Assembly (NCBI RefSeq): GCF_963675165.1
Contig: NC_087393.1
Location: 1-64,000, forward strand
DNA length: 64,000 nt
Direction of reading: 5' to 3'
Source: Halichondria panicea
Lineage: Eukaryota > Porifera > Demospongiae > Suberitida > Halichondriidae
The position numbers and the translations under genes are program-made. The notes below the pieces were generated by a model, which saw nothing but the letters and a program-made list of their open reading frames with translations, did not search any database and had not been told where the DNA came from. Shown one piece after another: positions 11,100-25,671 of the stretch. Positions within the stretch are counted from its first letter, which is position 1. Every line of letters begins with the position of its first letter.

Positions 11100-14000
11100 A
11101 ATGCAGTTAGGTGTCTATTATTGTGTGTCAGTCTCTTAGTTGTCCTGCGAGTGTCCATAATTATTCAATCCATGGGCAAGGGAGGGCAGCAAATTGTATC
11201 ATGATCGTAATAAAAAGGCGTATTACATGGTATAGTAGAGTCTGTCCCGGGTGGTGTGCTGTCCTAGCTGGTAGTAGGTAGGTCTTGTAGTGTTGGTTAG
11301 TTGGTGATGCTGGCTCTTAGTAGAACTTGCTGCTCCCTCCGACTAGGTGTGGGGATAAAGACACGGATGATGTGTGTACTGTACACAAAAACACAGCATG
11401 TACGACACAATGCATGGGTGGAGGTGTGGTCAAGAGGGTTACCATGTATGGGGGTGTGACCACATATCAGTACAGTGAGTGGGGGTGTGGCCCCATATAT
11501 ACAGGATGTGCAGGTACAATGTGTGGATAGAGGTGTGGTCTGCACTGATAATAATGAAGTGATTCCATATGACCAGGTGAAAAACATAAAACAACCAAAC
11601 CGACAATAATACTAGACTATAGAATGAACTAATTAAGAATAAGCTTAGCCTGCGTAAGCAAGTTGAAGGAAGAAGCTGAGCAGAACAGAAACCGATCCAA
11701 ACAGTGGCATACATTAATTTAGTGTAATAATTATACAGAATAACTTCTCCTGCATTGGTCCATCAGAGCAGTGGAGCCATCATCAGATCATTGCCACCAT
11801 GGGAGTCCTCTCTATACAAACTTACAACACACTTCATGTAATATAAATGGAAGAAACTCCCACGCACCATGCAAAGCTATGGTTTACTGGCATTGAAATA
11901 TGAACAACTATACAACATTTCTCGAGGGCTCAAATAACGAACTTTTACGCTACACAGTAGTAGAGGTCAATGCATAAGTGGAGTTAACTACCTAATGCTG
12001 GTACAATAATAAAATACAACTTCTTAAGCCAAGAGTAGAAGAAATGTTTTAAACTGGCTAGTCAATTGCATCTGACCCAAAACAGAGAGTACCGTACAAT
12101 AATTATTAGACTATACCTTGTGTGGCCGACTCCCTCTGTTTAGAGTAGCCTTTCCTGTCAGAAAATAACATACACTGCCTGCAGATTGAGTGATGAAGAA
12201 AGGGGAGCTCAAGATGCTACTCTACAGTCAATTACTGATAATGTTGCGAAATGTACAAGCAAAAGAATATTCGTACATGATACAGTAACTGGACCTTTGG
12301 TGTCTATTATTGTGTGTCAGTCTCTTAGTTGTCCTGCGAGTGTCCATAATCATTCAATCCATGGGTGAGGGAGGGCAGCAAATTGTATCATGATCGTAAT
12401 ACAAAGGCGTATTAAGTCCCGGGTGGTGTGCTGTCCTAGCTGGTAGTAGGTAGGTCTTGTAGTGTGTTGGTTAGTTGGTGATGCTGGCTCTTAGTAGAAC
12501 TTGCTGCTCCCTCCGACTAGGTGTGGGGATAAAGACACGGATGATGTGTGTACTGTACATAAAAACACAGCATGTACGACACAATGCATGGGTTGGGGTG
12601 TGGTCAAGAGGGTTACCATGTATGGGGGTGTGACCACAAATCAGTACAGTGAGTGGGGGTGTGGCCCCATATATACAGGATGTGCAGGTACAATGTGTGG
12701 ATAGAGGTGTGGTCTGCACTGTATAAAAATTAATGAAGTGATTCCGTATGACCAGGTGAAAAACATAAAACAACCAAACCGACAATATACTAGACTATAG
12801 AATGAACTAAGAATGAACTAAGAATAAGCTTAGCCTGCATAAGCAAGTTGGAGGAAGAAGCTGAGCAGAACAGAAACCGATCCAAACAGTGGCATACATT
12901 AATTTAGTGTAATAATCATACAGAATAACTTCTCCTGCATTGGTCCATCAGAGCAGTGGAGCCATCATCAGACCATGGGTCTGTACAAACTTACAACACA
13001 CTTCACACTTCATGTAATAAAAATAGAAGACACTCCCACGCACCATGCAAAGCTATGGTTTCCTGGCATTGAAATGAGAACAACTATACAGCATTTCTCG
13101 AGGGCTCAAATAATGAACTTTCCCGCTACACAGTAGTAGAGGTCAATGCATAAGTGGAGTTAACTACCTAATGCTGGTACAATAATAAAATACAATTTCT
13201 TAAGCCAAGAGTAGAAGAAATGTTTTAAACTGGCTAGTGATTGAAGGCAATTGCATCTGACCCTAAGTACCGTACAATAATTATTAGACTATACCTTGTG
13301 TGGCCGACTCCCTCTGTTTAGAGTAGCCTTTCCTGTCAGAAAATCACATACACTGCCTGCATTGAGTGATGAAGAAAGGGGAGCTACTCTACAGTCAATT
13401 ACTGATAATGTTACGAAATGTACAAGCAACAGAATATTCGTACATGATACAGTAACTGGCCCTTTGGTGTCTATTATTGTGTGTCAGTCTCGTCCATAAT
13501 TATTCAATCCATGGGCGAGGGAGGGCAGCAAATTGTATCATGATCGTAATACAAAGGCGTATTACATGGTATAGTAGAGTCTGTCCCGGGTGGTGTGCTG
13601 TCCTAGCTGGTAGTAGGTAGGTCTTGTAGTGTGTTGGTTAGTTGGTGATGCTGGCTCTTAGTAGAACTTGCTGTCCCTCCGACTAGGTGTGGGGACAAAG
13701 ACACGGATGATGTGTGTACTGTACACAAAAACACAGCATGTACGACACAATGCATGGGTTGGGGTGTGGTCAAGAGGGTTACCATGTATGGGGGTGTGAC
13801 CACATATCAGTACAGTGAGTGGGGGTGTGGCCCCATACAGGATGTGCAGGTACAATGTGTGGATAGAGGTGTGGTCTGCACTGTATAAAAATTAATGAAG
13901 TGATTCCGTATGACCAGGTGAAAAACATAAAACAACCAAACCGACAATATACTAGACTATAGAATGAACTAAGAATGAACTAAGAATAAGCTTAGCCTGC

Positions 14001-15845
14001 GTAAGCAAGTTGGAGGAAGAAGCTGAGCAGAACAGAAACCGATCCAAACAGTGGCATACATTAATTTAGTGTAATAATTATACAGAATAACTTCTCCTGC
14101 ATTGGTCCATCAGAGCAGTGGAGCCATCATCAGATCATTGCCACCATGGGAGTCCTCTCTGTACAATGAGTCCTCTCTGTACAACTTACAACACACTTCA
14201 CACTTCATGTAATAAAAATGGAAGACACTCCCACGCACCATGCAAAGCTATGGTTTCCTGGCATTGAAATGTGAACAACTATACAACATTTCTCGAGGGC
14301 TCAAATAATAAACTTTCCCGCTACACAGTAGTAGAGGTCAATGCATAAGTGGAGTTAACTACCTAATGCTGGTACAATAATAAAATACAATTTCTTAAGC
14401 CAAGAGTAGAAGAAATGTTTTAAACTGGCTAGTGATTCAAGGCAATTGCATCTGACCCAAAACAGAGAAGGTACCGTACAATAATTATTAGACTATACCT
14501 TGTGTGGCCGACTCCCTCTGTTTAGAGTAGCCTTTCCTGTCAGAAAATCACATACACTGCCTGCAGATTGAGTGATGAAGAAAGGGGAGCTCAAGATGCT
14601 ACTCTAGAGTCAATTACTGATAATGCTACGAAATGTACAAGCAACAGAATATTCGTACATGATACAGTAACTGGCCCTTTGGTGTCTATTATTGTGTGTC
14701 AGTCTCTTAGTTGTCCTGCGAGTGTCCATAATTATTCAATCCATGGGCAAGGGAGGGCAGTAAATTGTATCACATGGTATAGTAGAGTCTGTCCCAGGTG
14801 GTGTGCTGTCCTAGCTGGTAGTAGGTAAGTCTTGTAGTGTGTTGGCTAGTGGGTGATGCTGGCTCTTAGTAGAACTTGCTGCTCCCTCCGACTAGGTGTG
14901 GGGATAAAGACACGGATGATGTGTGTACTGTACACAAAAACACAGCATGTACGACACAATGCATGGGTGGAGGTGTGGTCAAGAGGGTTACCATGTATAG
15001 GGGTGTGACCACATATCAGTACAGTGAGTGGGGGTGTGGCCCCATATATACAGGATGTGCAGGTACAATGTGTGGATAGAGGTGTGGTCTGCACTGTATA
15101 AAAATTAATGAAGTGATTCCGTATGACCAGGTGAAAAACATAAAACAACCAAACCGACAATATACTAGACTATAGAATGAACTAAGAATGAACTAAGAAT
15201 AAGCTTAGCCTGCGTAAGCAAGTTGGAGGAAGAAGCTGAGCAGAACAGAAACCGATCCAAACAGTGGCATACATTAATTTAGTGTAATAATTATACAGAA
15301 TAACTTCTCCTGCATTGGTCCATCAGAGCAGTGGAGCCATCATCAGATCATTGCCACCATGGGAGTCCTCTCTGTACAAACTTACAACACACTTCACACT
15401 TCATGTAATATAAATGGAAGACACTCCCACGCACCATGCAAAGCTATGGTTTCCTGGCATTGAAATGTGAACAACTATACAACATTTCTCGGGGGCTCAA
15501 ATAACAAACTTTCCCGCTACACAGTAGTAGAGGTCAATGCTGGTACATACAATTCTTAAGCCCAGAGTAGAAGAAATGTTTTAACTGGCTAGTGATTCAA
15601 GGCAATTGCATCTGACCCAAAACAGAGAAGATCATCTAAGTACCGTACAATAATTATTAGACTATACCTTTTGTGGCCGACTCCCTCTGTTTAGAGTAGC
15701 CTTTCCTGTCAGAAAATTACATACACTGCCTGCAGATTGAGTGATGAAGGGGAGCTCAAGATGTTACTCTACAGTCAATTACTGATAATGCTACGAAATG
15801 TACAAGCAACAGAATATTCATACATGATACAGTAACTGGCCCTTT
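11100..15845. repeat. Subtelomeric ~1.2-kb repeat family, 4 units
   Basis: The landmark GTGTCTATTATTGTGTGTCA recurs at 11111, 12300, 13467 and 14682 (spacings 1189, 1167, 1215); a fifth partial unit ends near 15845. Units are close copies with small indels. Each has a G/T-rich half around GTGGGGGTGTGGCCCC and an AT-rich half. The 60-104 codon ORFs on both strands vary in length between copies and match no family I know. Probably non-coding subtelomeric repeat. One segment after CTGCAG (beginning LSDEERGAQDATLQ) looks faintly exon-like but has no partners. Confidence 0.9.
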
Positions 15846-16766
15846 GTCTCTCAGAGGTGGGTCCACTCCACTCCATCCCCCGCCTACTCAGATTCTATGT
15901 TGCACCAACCATACACCCATATAAATTCAGTACCCTATTAAAATATGGAATACAGCAGATAATTGTATAGTGATGTATTATATAATCCTGTGCTCATTAA
16001 AGGGGCTGAATACCAGAGGAAGTAACAGATAGTACACTACATCACTATGCATGGGACAATACATAATTATTATACTGACCCTTTCCTGTCGTATCTTGTA
16101 GTGCTCTTATATATACGTACGTCAGCAGCCATTCAGTGATAAAAATTAAGAGTGGGGCGTCCCCCATAAAAGATGAAATGACAATAAAATTATGAGAGTG
16201 ATTGAATGCTGAATCCTGTGCTGTGCAGCGTTGAGTAGTTATCTGTGAGTAAGACATGAGAGAACAATATAAGGACAGAGCTACTTTGGCTGTCACTATT
16301 AATATCACCTTGCTAGCTATAGGGTACAGTATAGCACTCACCAAAAGATGACCGACGTACAAGGAGACAGCCGGCACTGCCACAGGTACACATGTGCAGG
16401 TACACCTCGTCTTGCTCTCTCTTTGTCTCGTGGCTGCAAATGACATGTGCTCTAGCTATCATGACATGCGCGACAACTATATTTTGCATGAAGTACATGT
16501 AGGCAGCCATAGCAGTTCCCTATTACCTTAGAATTGTTTAACCAAGTGACATCATAGATAATAGAGCATGCATGATGACACAAATACTATTAAGGCATTC
16601 AGCTCTGTGCAGCTACTGCCATCATAATTATAATGTCAACAGGTTCAATTTTTCTCTGCTTTTTGTAGTCACGAATAAGGTGGGCAATCTGGGAGGCCTG
16701 CACAGTACACATGCACGCACACAGTCATGTGCATAAAAATAACAGCAAGTACATTATATGATCGAG
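15846..16766. other. Subtelomere-to-gene boundary, no feature recognised
   Basis: Single-copy sequence between the last repeat unit and the 3' end of NFU1. A 133-codon minus-strand ORF at 16045-16446 has no recognisable domain and no splice partners, so I do not call it. Confidence 0.5.
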
Positions 16767-17833
16767 CTATTTAGTGGTGTCCAATTTGTGTTCCATTTGT
16801 TCAAAGACTGCTTCACTTAGATTATCTTCTTCATCCAATACCTGCAAGCATAGTGATGGTCAGCCACACCACAGAGTGTGTTATGATTACCTGTTCCACT
16901 TCCCTCACTTCTGGTACGTAGAACTGAAGCATGTTCTGTACACCCATCTTGAGTGTAACTACAGAGCTAGGACAGCTGGTACACGCACCCTGCATACACA
17001 CACACACACATAACACCGTAGCAACTGGTAGACACAAAATCACCTGTAATTTAAGTTTGACAACACCATCTTGGAATCCCTTGTATACAATATCTCCCCC
17101 ATCTGTACTGTGGGTCTAATCCTGGTGTTGAGCAACTCTTTGATCATGGCCACCGTCTCATTGTCCTCCTCTCCGTCTAGTAGATACAGGGGGTCATGAC
17201 ACACACACAGGGGGGTCATTATGCACACACACACAGGGGGGGGGGGGTCGTGTTGTGTGTACCTAGTTGTTCAAGTTGGTTCTCATCTTCTTCACTCACA
17301 ACGGGCACACCAGATGCAAAGAAGTCCATAATGGTAGCAAACACTTCAGGCTTAAGGACTTGCCACTCAACTCCATCATCAACCTGAATGGTTGTGAGGT
17401 ATGTAGACACACACGGCTATGTTAACATGTAGATCTAGACACATACCTTGGTGATAGTGACAAAGTCACTGCCCAGGAAGATAGCTTTAACCCCATGGAT
17501 CCTGAATAATTGTCGGGCAAGCGGAGAGCTGTTAGCAGTGGCTGGTGTGGGGAAGTCCCTAGTATTACCACCACCTAACACAGACACACCAGGAACAAAC
17601 TTCATACTGTTAGGGTTTGGAGTCGACTGCACTTGCACAAACATCCCACGAGTCCACACATGGACACCTGTATGTACACCACACATTGACACCTATGTAC
17701 ATATGTACGGTAGGAGGTAGGCTGATACACGACACCTGTACTTGTATGTGTAGGTCAGGTACAAGGAACATAATTATAGCTAGCTATTCATACCATGTCT
17801 TGGCAGTCTCCAGAGTCCACTCATCAGAGACAT
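16767..17833 (-). CDS. NFU1: NFU1 iron-sulfur cluster scaffold, with a frame break
   Basis: Mitochondrial Fe-S scaffold that passes 4Fe-4S clusters to targets such as lipoyl synthase. Six exons: 17794-17833, 17447-17667, 17263-17383, 17044-17176, 16891-16989, 16767-16841. Exon 1 encodes a basic, hydrophobic start ([14 protein letters not shown]) suited to mitochondrial import. Exon 2 carries the N-terminal Nfu domain ([19 protein letters not shown]), exon 3 MDFFASG, exon 4 [15 protein letters not shown], exon 5 the cluster-binding CTSCPSS motif (CxxC). Every junction keeps phase except inside exon 4: after TVQ (about 17105) the frame needed for [13 protein letters not shown] is shifted by one base, so a literal reading ends early and loses CxxC. 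With the frame repaired the length is about 229 aa, near the family norm. A sequencing error or a real null allele are both possible. Confidence 0.9.
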
Positions 17834-17956
17834 AGCTAGCTAGCTAGCTTAGGGTTTTAATTCGGGTTGTACAACTGCTTGGGGAGGGCGTGGCTAGACT
17901 ACTTGTTTACAACAACCTTGAACCTCTGATTGAGCTGCGCTGCATAATGATCAAGC
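17834..17956. promoter_or_regulatory. Shared NFU1/HMG head-to-head promoter region
   Basis: Only 123 bp separate the two start codons. The interval holds an (AGCT)n run beside the NFU1 start and a GC box-like GGGCGTGGC at about 17886. It must contain both promoters or one bidirectional one. No TATA box is obvious. Confidence 0.6.
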
Positions 17957-20778
<2,822 letters not shown>

Positions 20779-21041
20779 ATTATTTATTGATTTGTGGTTT
20801 GTTGATCTTGAGTGCTGTTTTTTTATTGCGGGGTTAGATCGAGACATTGTTAACATCTATTGTGCGGCTAATTATAGAGACTAATTACTGTAGTTGCAAA
20901 GATCTTCTTCTTTGTCTTTCTTGCCTCCAGTTTTGACAAGTAGCTGAAGATCACGTGATCCCACCCACCATCTGCATGCTGCATTTAATAATAATTAGAG
21001 TGATCACATCTCCAGCTAGCTAGCTCCTGCTACAAGTCAGT
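20779..21041. other. HMG-box / hnRNP intergenic interval
   Basis: Holds the 3' end of the HMG-box gene and the promoter of the hnRNP gene. It contains CACGTGATC (E-box core) at about 20953 and an AGCTAGCTAGCTC run 15-30 bp upstream of the next start codon. Confidence 0.5.
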
Positions 21042-22641
21042 ATGTCTGAAGAGACTGCAGTGACAGTCATTCAAACAGAGAATGGGGGACCTGAAGACAC
21101 ACAAGAGTTGATGGACCAGCAACAGCCTCCGCTAGTAGAAGACACACACCCTGTAAGCTTTAATATAATATACACCACCTTCCATTTATATCTACACATG
21201 TTGCAGGAAGTTGCCAGCGACGAAGCTTCTGTCCAAGAGCAGAGTATAGAGGGGACAGACAGCAGGTGAGCAGCATAGCTAGCTAGTACTACATGTGTGT
21301 AGTATGGGATATTGTCTCAGCACTGAATCAAGTTCGTAGGTTAAGCCAAGGTGTTGTGTGTAGGCCTCTAAATATCTCATCATCTGTTCTCTCCCTTCAA
21401 TTTTTGCTCTGCAATAGAAAGCTGTTTGTTGGAGGCCTCAGTCGCAAGTCTTCGTCCGGTTAGTAGGCCTAGGGTAGGAACACGTGTACAGTGCCACCCA
21501 CCGCTTGTGTACATGTGGCCAGCATTGAGTGTATACATTTTCCCTCTGCAGAATCTCTGACTACCTACTTCAGCCAGTTTGGAGAGGTGGAAGATGTTGA
21601 CCTCAAAAAGGATGCTTATGATCCCACCATGCACAGGTAAGTAGTTGTGTGGGTGTGTAATCTCTCTCTCTCATGCTCAGAAACTAGAGGGTTCTGTTTT
21701 GTCATTATGAAGACAAGAGAGTCTGCGTTAAAGATTCTGGACAAGTCAGATCACTTTATTGATGATAAGACAGTGGAGTGTAAGCAGGCTCTACCACACG
21801 AAGATTATCAGGTACCCACATCTTAACTCACACGAAGTCTCTAACTGTGCTCACTGTGATTCAATGCAGGCAAAGAAAAACAGAACTAAAAAAGTGTTTG
21901 TAGGAGGAGTGCCAACTGACATGGAAAAGAACACCATTGATGAGTACTTTGCACAGTTTGGAGAGGTGGGTACCATTCATCGGTCACTACACTCACTCGA
22001 CGTTCCTCTACACAGATTGAAGAGGTCGCTGTAGTTACTGACAAAGACAATCCGCAAAAAAGACGAGGTTTTGTGTTTGTAACCTTCAAAGAATTTGAGA
22101 GTGTAGATCAGTGCACTAAAAAGTCTTTTCACAGCATTGATAACAGCCAGGCAAGTTTAACTTTATAGTGAGGTGCTAGTGTTTATTGTGTGTGTAGGTT
22201 GAGGTCAAGAGAGCGACACCACGAGAGGATAGTGGTCCCTTCAGAGGAGGTGGTCGTGGGATGAGAGGGACACCACGTGGTAGAGGTGGGTGGCAGCCAT
22301 ACGGTGGAGCTTATGGAGGATACAGTGAAGAGTATTATGGAGGAGGAGGAGGAGGAGGTAAGAACACACACACCCTTGCCAGTCCTCTCATTCCCTCTTC
22401 TCTGTAGACTATTATCATGGTGACTACAGTGGTAGAGGTTATGGCTATGGTGGAGGAAGCTATGGTGGAGGAAGAGGAGGTAAGTACTCTTGTATGTGTG
22501 TGTGTGAATGTGTGTGTGTGACTGTGACTGTGTGCGTGTGCAGGATATGGAGGAGCCTCACGTTATGGTCCAATGAAAGGAAGCTATGGACCTGGAGGAG
22601 GGGGAGGAGGACCAAGAGGCTATCATCCTTATGGACGCTAA
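21042..22641 (+). CDS. hnRNP A/B-D-like protein, two RRMs and Gly-rich tail
   Basis: RNA-binding protein of about 326 aa acting in pre-mRNA processing and mRNA fate. Exons: 21042-21152, 21207-21265, 21418-21458, 21552-21636, 21688-21811, 21870-21965, 22016-22150, 22198-22357, 22408-22479, 22544-22641; all phases fit. An acidic, glutamine-rich N-terminus precedes RRM1 (RNP2 KLFVGGLS, RNP1 RGFCFVIM) and RRM2 (RNP2 KVFVGGVP, RNP1 RRGFVFVTF). The tail is Gly/Arg/Tyr-rich (RGGGRGMRGTPRGRGG, then GYGGGSYGGG), typical of hnRNP A/B, D and Squid relatives. Exon 5 must start at CTAG|AGGGTT, because the nearer AG leads straight into a stop. The intron after 22150 uses a GC donor (CAG|GCAAGT). The exact vertebrate counterpart cannot be fixed by eye. 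Confidence 0.93.
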
Positions 22642-23106
22642 TATCATTCTATTGTGTTAAAAAACCTTATTACATTATAATTTTTCACTCAATGCATATT
22701 GTGTGTAAATCGTTTAATAAGAAGATATGTAACTAATGGTAGTACAGGCTACTCATTAATCAATAGGTTTATGTACGTTAAATTTTTATTATTATTTATT
22801 ACATAGGTTTTGAGGGAATGCTTCAGAGAGTAAAGTTACTCATGCGGATAATTCAATTACTGCTGTACTGTGCTGTGAGTAACTTTACACTGAGAAAACC
22901 TCTGGAGCGTGGACTTAATTATAATTATACAAATTCGCTAAAATTAGTACCATTTATAATTATGCAGCTTTAATTATATCGAGGGGTTTGATAATCAATA
23001 CCGGTATATTGACATGTCTTTGTTAAAATGGTACATAGGTTACAAGCAGGCAATGATAATAAAGGCTAGCAGGCACAGACAGAGAGCTGATGAGTGCCCT
23101 CCTAGA
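22642..23106. other. Convergent intergenic region with a hairpin
   Basis: Between the 3' ends of the hnRNP gene and NDE1. A perfect 13-bp inverted repeat GTAAAGTTACTCA / TGAGTAACTTTAC (about 22831-22890, loop about 35 bp) is the only clear structure. A 61-codon ORF at 23014 has no support. Confidence 0.55.
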
Positions 23107-24452
23107 CTACACAGTTATTTTGGTCAGATTAGGAGGCTCTTTCACCAAGTGCATACGCTTGGCCCTACAGAGGAATGTATGACACACACACAATCATAAG
23201 ATATGTACACTAACTTTGACCCTTCTACTGGACTGCCGACTCTGCGCTCCTTGGGGGATATGTGGGTCCTACACAGGGCAAGCCTCGACTCCAATGCCTA
23301 CACACACACATTGGCATAGCTGTGCACGTGTATACACACACACCACTCACCCCAACCTTCCGCAGTAGATCTCCAACCATGTTCAGAGCTGATATTCTTG
23401 TGGATGGAGTGAAGTTTTGTGATCCCACAAAGGTGGTGTGAAGTGGAGTGCCTTCTGGTGATGGATTGGCCTTGATAAGAGGAGACTCTCTGATTGTTGT
23501 GGGGACAGTGTGTGTGGCAGTTACAGAGGGGAGGGGAGTAGAGCCAGACGTTGGTGTACGCTTCTTGTTCTCTCTGCTCATCTCAGCATGAAGGTCTGTG
23601 CACATACACTCAACACACAATCAATAGCGTGTGTACTAACTCACCTCTGACCTCATCCTTGAGCCTCTGACACATCTCTCCAAGTCGCGCCTTTTCATCC
23701 AACTCGTTCTCTAGGATGGCATTTCTCTCAAAAGCCTGTACAAGCAATCACGTACCACAACACACGCCAACATACTATGTGCTTACCTGATTCAGTTTCT
23801 TCTCAAAGTCTTCCAGAGATGACATTGTTGACCTAGAGCAGTGAGTTTAGTCAACAGCAGGGTAAGGGTTTGTGTATGGTAGTCTGTACCTCTTTCCTCT
23901 CTCCAAGTCATCGTTGGCCTGCTCTAACTGTCTCACATAAGTCTGTAGTGTCTCCTTGAGGGCAGTCAGTTCAGAGCGCTCCTCTTGTAGTGTGGACAGA
24001 GACACATAAGTCTCACTTTGGTTCACATCTAGTTTGCTCTGAACATAACAAATCAGTTAATGAATGGCTGGCTATACAATACACCCACACACACACACAC
24101 ATGCCCACACACACACACCTTGAGTGAGTCATTCTCCTCCTCTAGTCTGGCCACACGAGAGAGGAGGTCTTTGTTGTTGCCCTCTGCCTGCTCTAACTGG
24201 GCCTCCAGCTCTGCCTCCAGCTCTCGACTGCTCTCTTGGTAGTCATCGAATTCACCCCTCACCTCCTCCAAACTATTACACAAAAGAACAGTTAATACTC
24301 AAGTCAACACAGCCTAGCCGCCTAAGCCAAGGGGTAGGTCATCACCTGGCCTTATACTCGAGGGCTCTTCTCTTCCAATAGTCCAACTCATCTTGTACCT
24401 CACCAAAAGATGGCTCGCCCTCTCCTGTGTGTGTACTTGTACTCGAACTCAT
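23107..24452 (-). CDS. NDE1: Nuclear distribution protein NudE
   Basis: Coiled-coil adaptor that links LIS1 to cytoplasmic dynein in nuclear migration and spindle work. Eight exons: 24346-24452, 24119-24272, 23890-24038, 23787-23832, 23645-23735, 23351-23595, 23215-23297, 23107-23164; about 310 aa versus about 340 in vertebrates. Diagnostic motifs are YQESSRELEAELEAQLEQAE, YVRQLEQANDDLERGKR, SLEDFEKKLNQAFERNAILE and CQRLKDEVR; the C-terminal half is Ser/Thr/Pro-rich (RTPTSGSTPLPS) and ends with ALESRLALCRTHISP. The last junction (TCAAA|gttagt to tag|GGCCAAG) is my preferred ending; reading straight on gives a different tail. One gene stands for vertebrate NDE1/NDEL1. Confidence 0.92.
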
Positions 24453-24608
24453 CTTCTTCTTGCCTAGTTTCCTTTAATTAGACGCCTAAAGTGATTTCAA
24501 TATTTTTTCTCTCCTATATGGAAATGGGCGTGGCCACAACTGGCCTTATTTAGAATGCGCTCTATTTAGAAACAATACAGCTACACCCAATAAAATTTAT
24601 GTGAGGAG
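24453..24608. promoter_or_regulatory. Shared NDE1/BFAR head-to-head promoter region
   Basis: 156 bp between start codons. Contains GGGCGTGGCC (about 24528) and CTATTTAGAA (about 24562), both motifs that recur in other short promoters of this window. Confidence 0.55.
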
Positions 24609-25631
24609 ATGTCGGAAACGTATTATAATGAGTCTAGTTATCCTAGCGAGGCAGAGGAAGGGACTGGTTTGGATCTTAGCGAGGCAGAGGAAAGGACTGG
24701 CTTGGATCTTAGCGAGGCAGAGAAAGGGACAGGTTTTGATCTTAGCGAGGCAGAGGAAGGGACTGGCTTGGATATGGCGAGTGAAGTAGCGTGTTGCGTG
24801 TGTTCCCTCACCCTACTGGACCCAATGACCTTAAGCTGTGGGCATAGCTTCTGTCGACACTGTCTGGCTAGACTCTGGCATAGTAAATCACGAGTGTCTG
24901 TGTCAAATCTCCTCTGTCCTTCCTGCAGACAGCCCTGGGCTGGGATGCCAGCTATCAACATTCAGCTGAGGTAGGTATTCCACCAGTGGATAGTTGCGTA
25001 TTTACCAAAAGAGTTCCCAAATCATTGATTAAACGGAGAAGGGGATTGATACTACACCCATAACTTAATGCAATGCCAACAATTTTTAGTCAAATGATGT
25101 GTTTAAATCCAAAATTTTGTTGGGGCCCGTCGGCTATGGACAATGGGCTATACAATAGTCAAATTTGTAAATACTTTTCTCTCTCAAATTTGAAAGTCAA
25201 GCTTTGCACCATCGTGTATGCTGCACACAGGAACATTGTGGAGGGTGTGTACGGAGACACCTTGAGCCAACGTAGGGAAGCCATCAGTAGTGAAGATGCT
25301 GCTCTTATTAGAAGTTTCTCTAAAGCTGCTGTGCGTAGGCCAGTAGACAACAGACCCTACTTCATGATAGGAGGACTGCTATTATTAGGAGCTCTCTGTA
25401 TTGTTCTGGTGAGAGACCTACCATTCTTTAACTTGATGTTCATTGTTGTTTGCAGGTGTTATTGAGTGCTGTGTTTGTGTGGGTCATGTCAGGACCTACT
25501 GGAGAGTTTATGAGGAAGCCAGTGAATCATTGGACCAGTCGTGATGTGTTGTCCTGGGTGGAGGGTTTAGGGGAATGGACACTACCTAACATCACAGGAC
25601 TTTTCCAAGTACAGGTGTGACCCCCCCCCCC

Positions 25632-25671
<40 letters not shown>

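Noticed and set aside
11795-11850. GCCACCATGG as a gene start
   Set aside because: Opens only a 15-codon ORF and recurs in the non-coding 1.2-kb repeats.
16045-16446. 133-codon minus-strand ORF
   Set aside because: No domain, no splice partners and unlike the compact gene style that follows.
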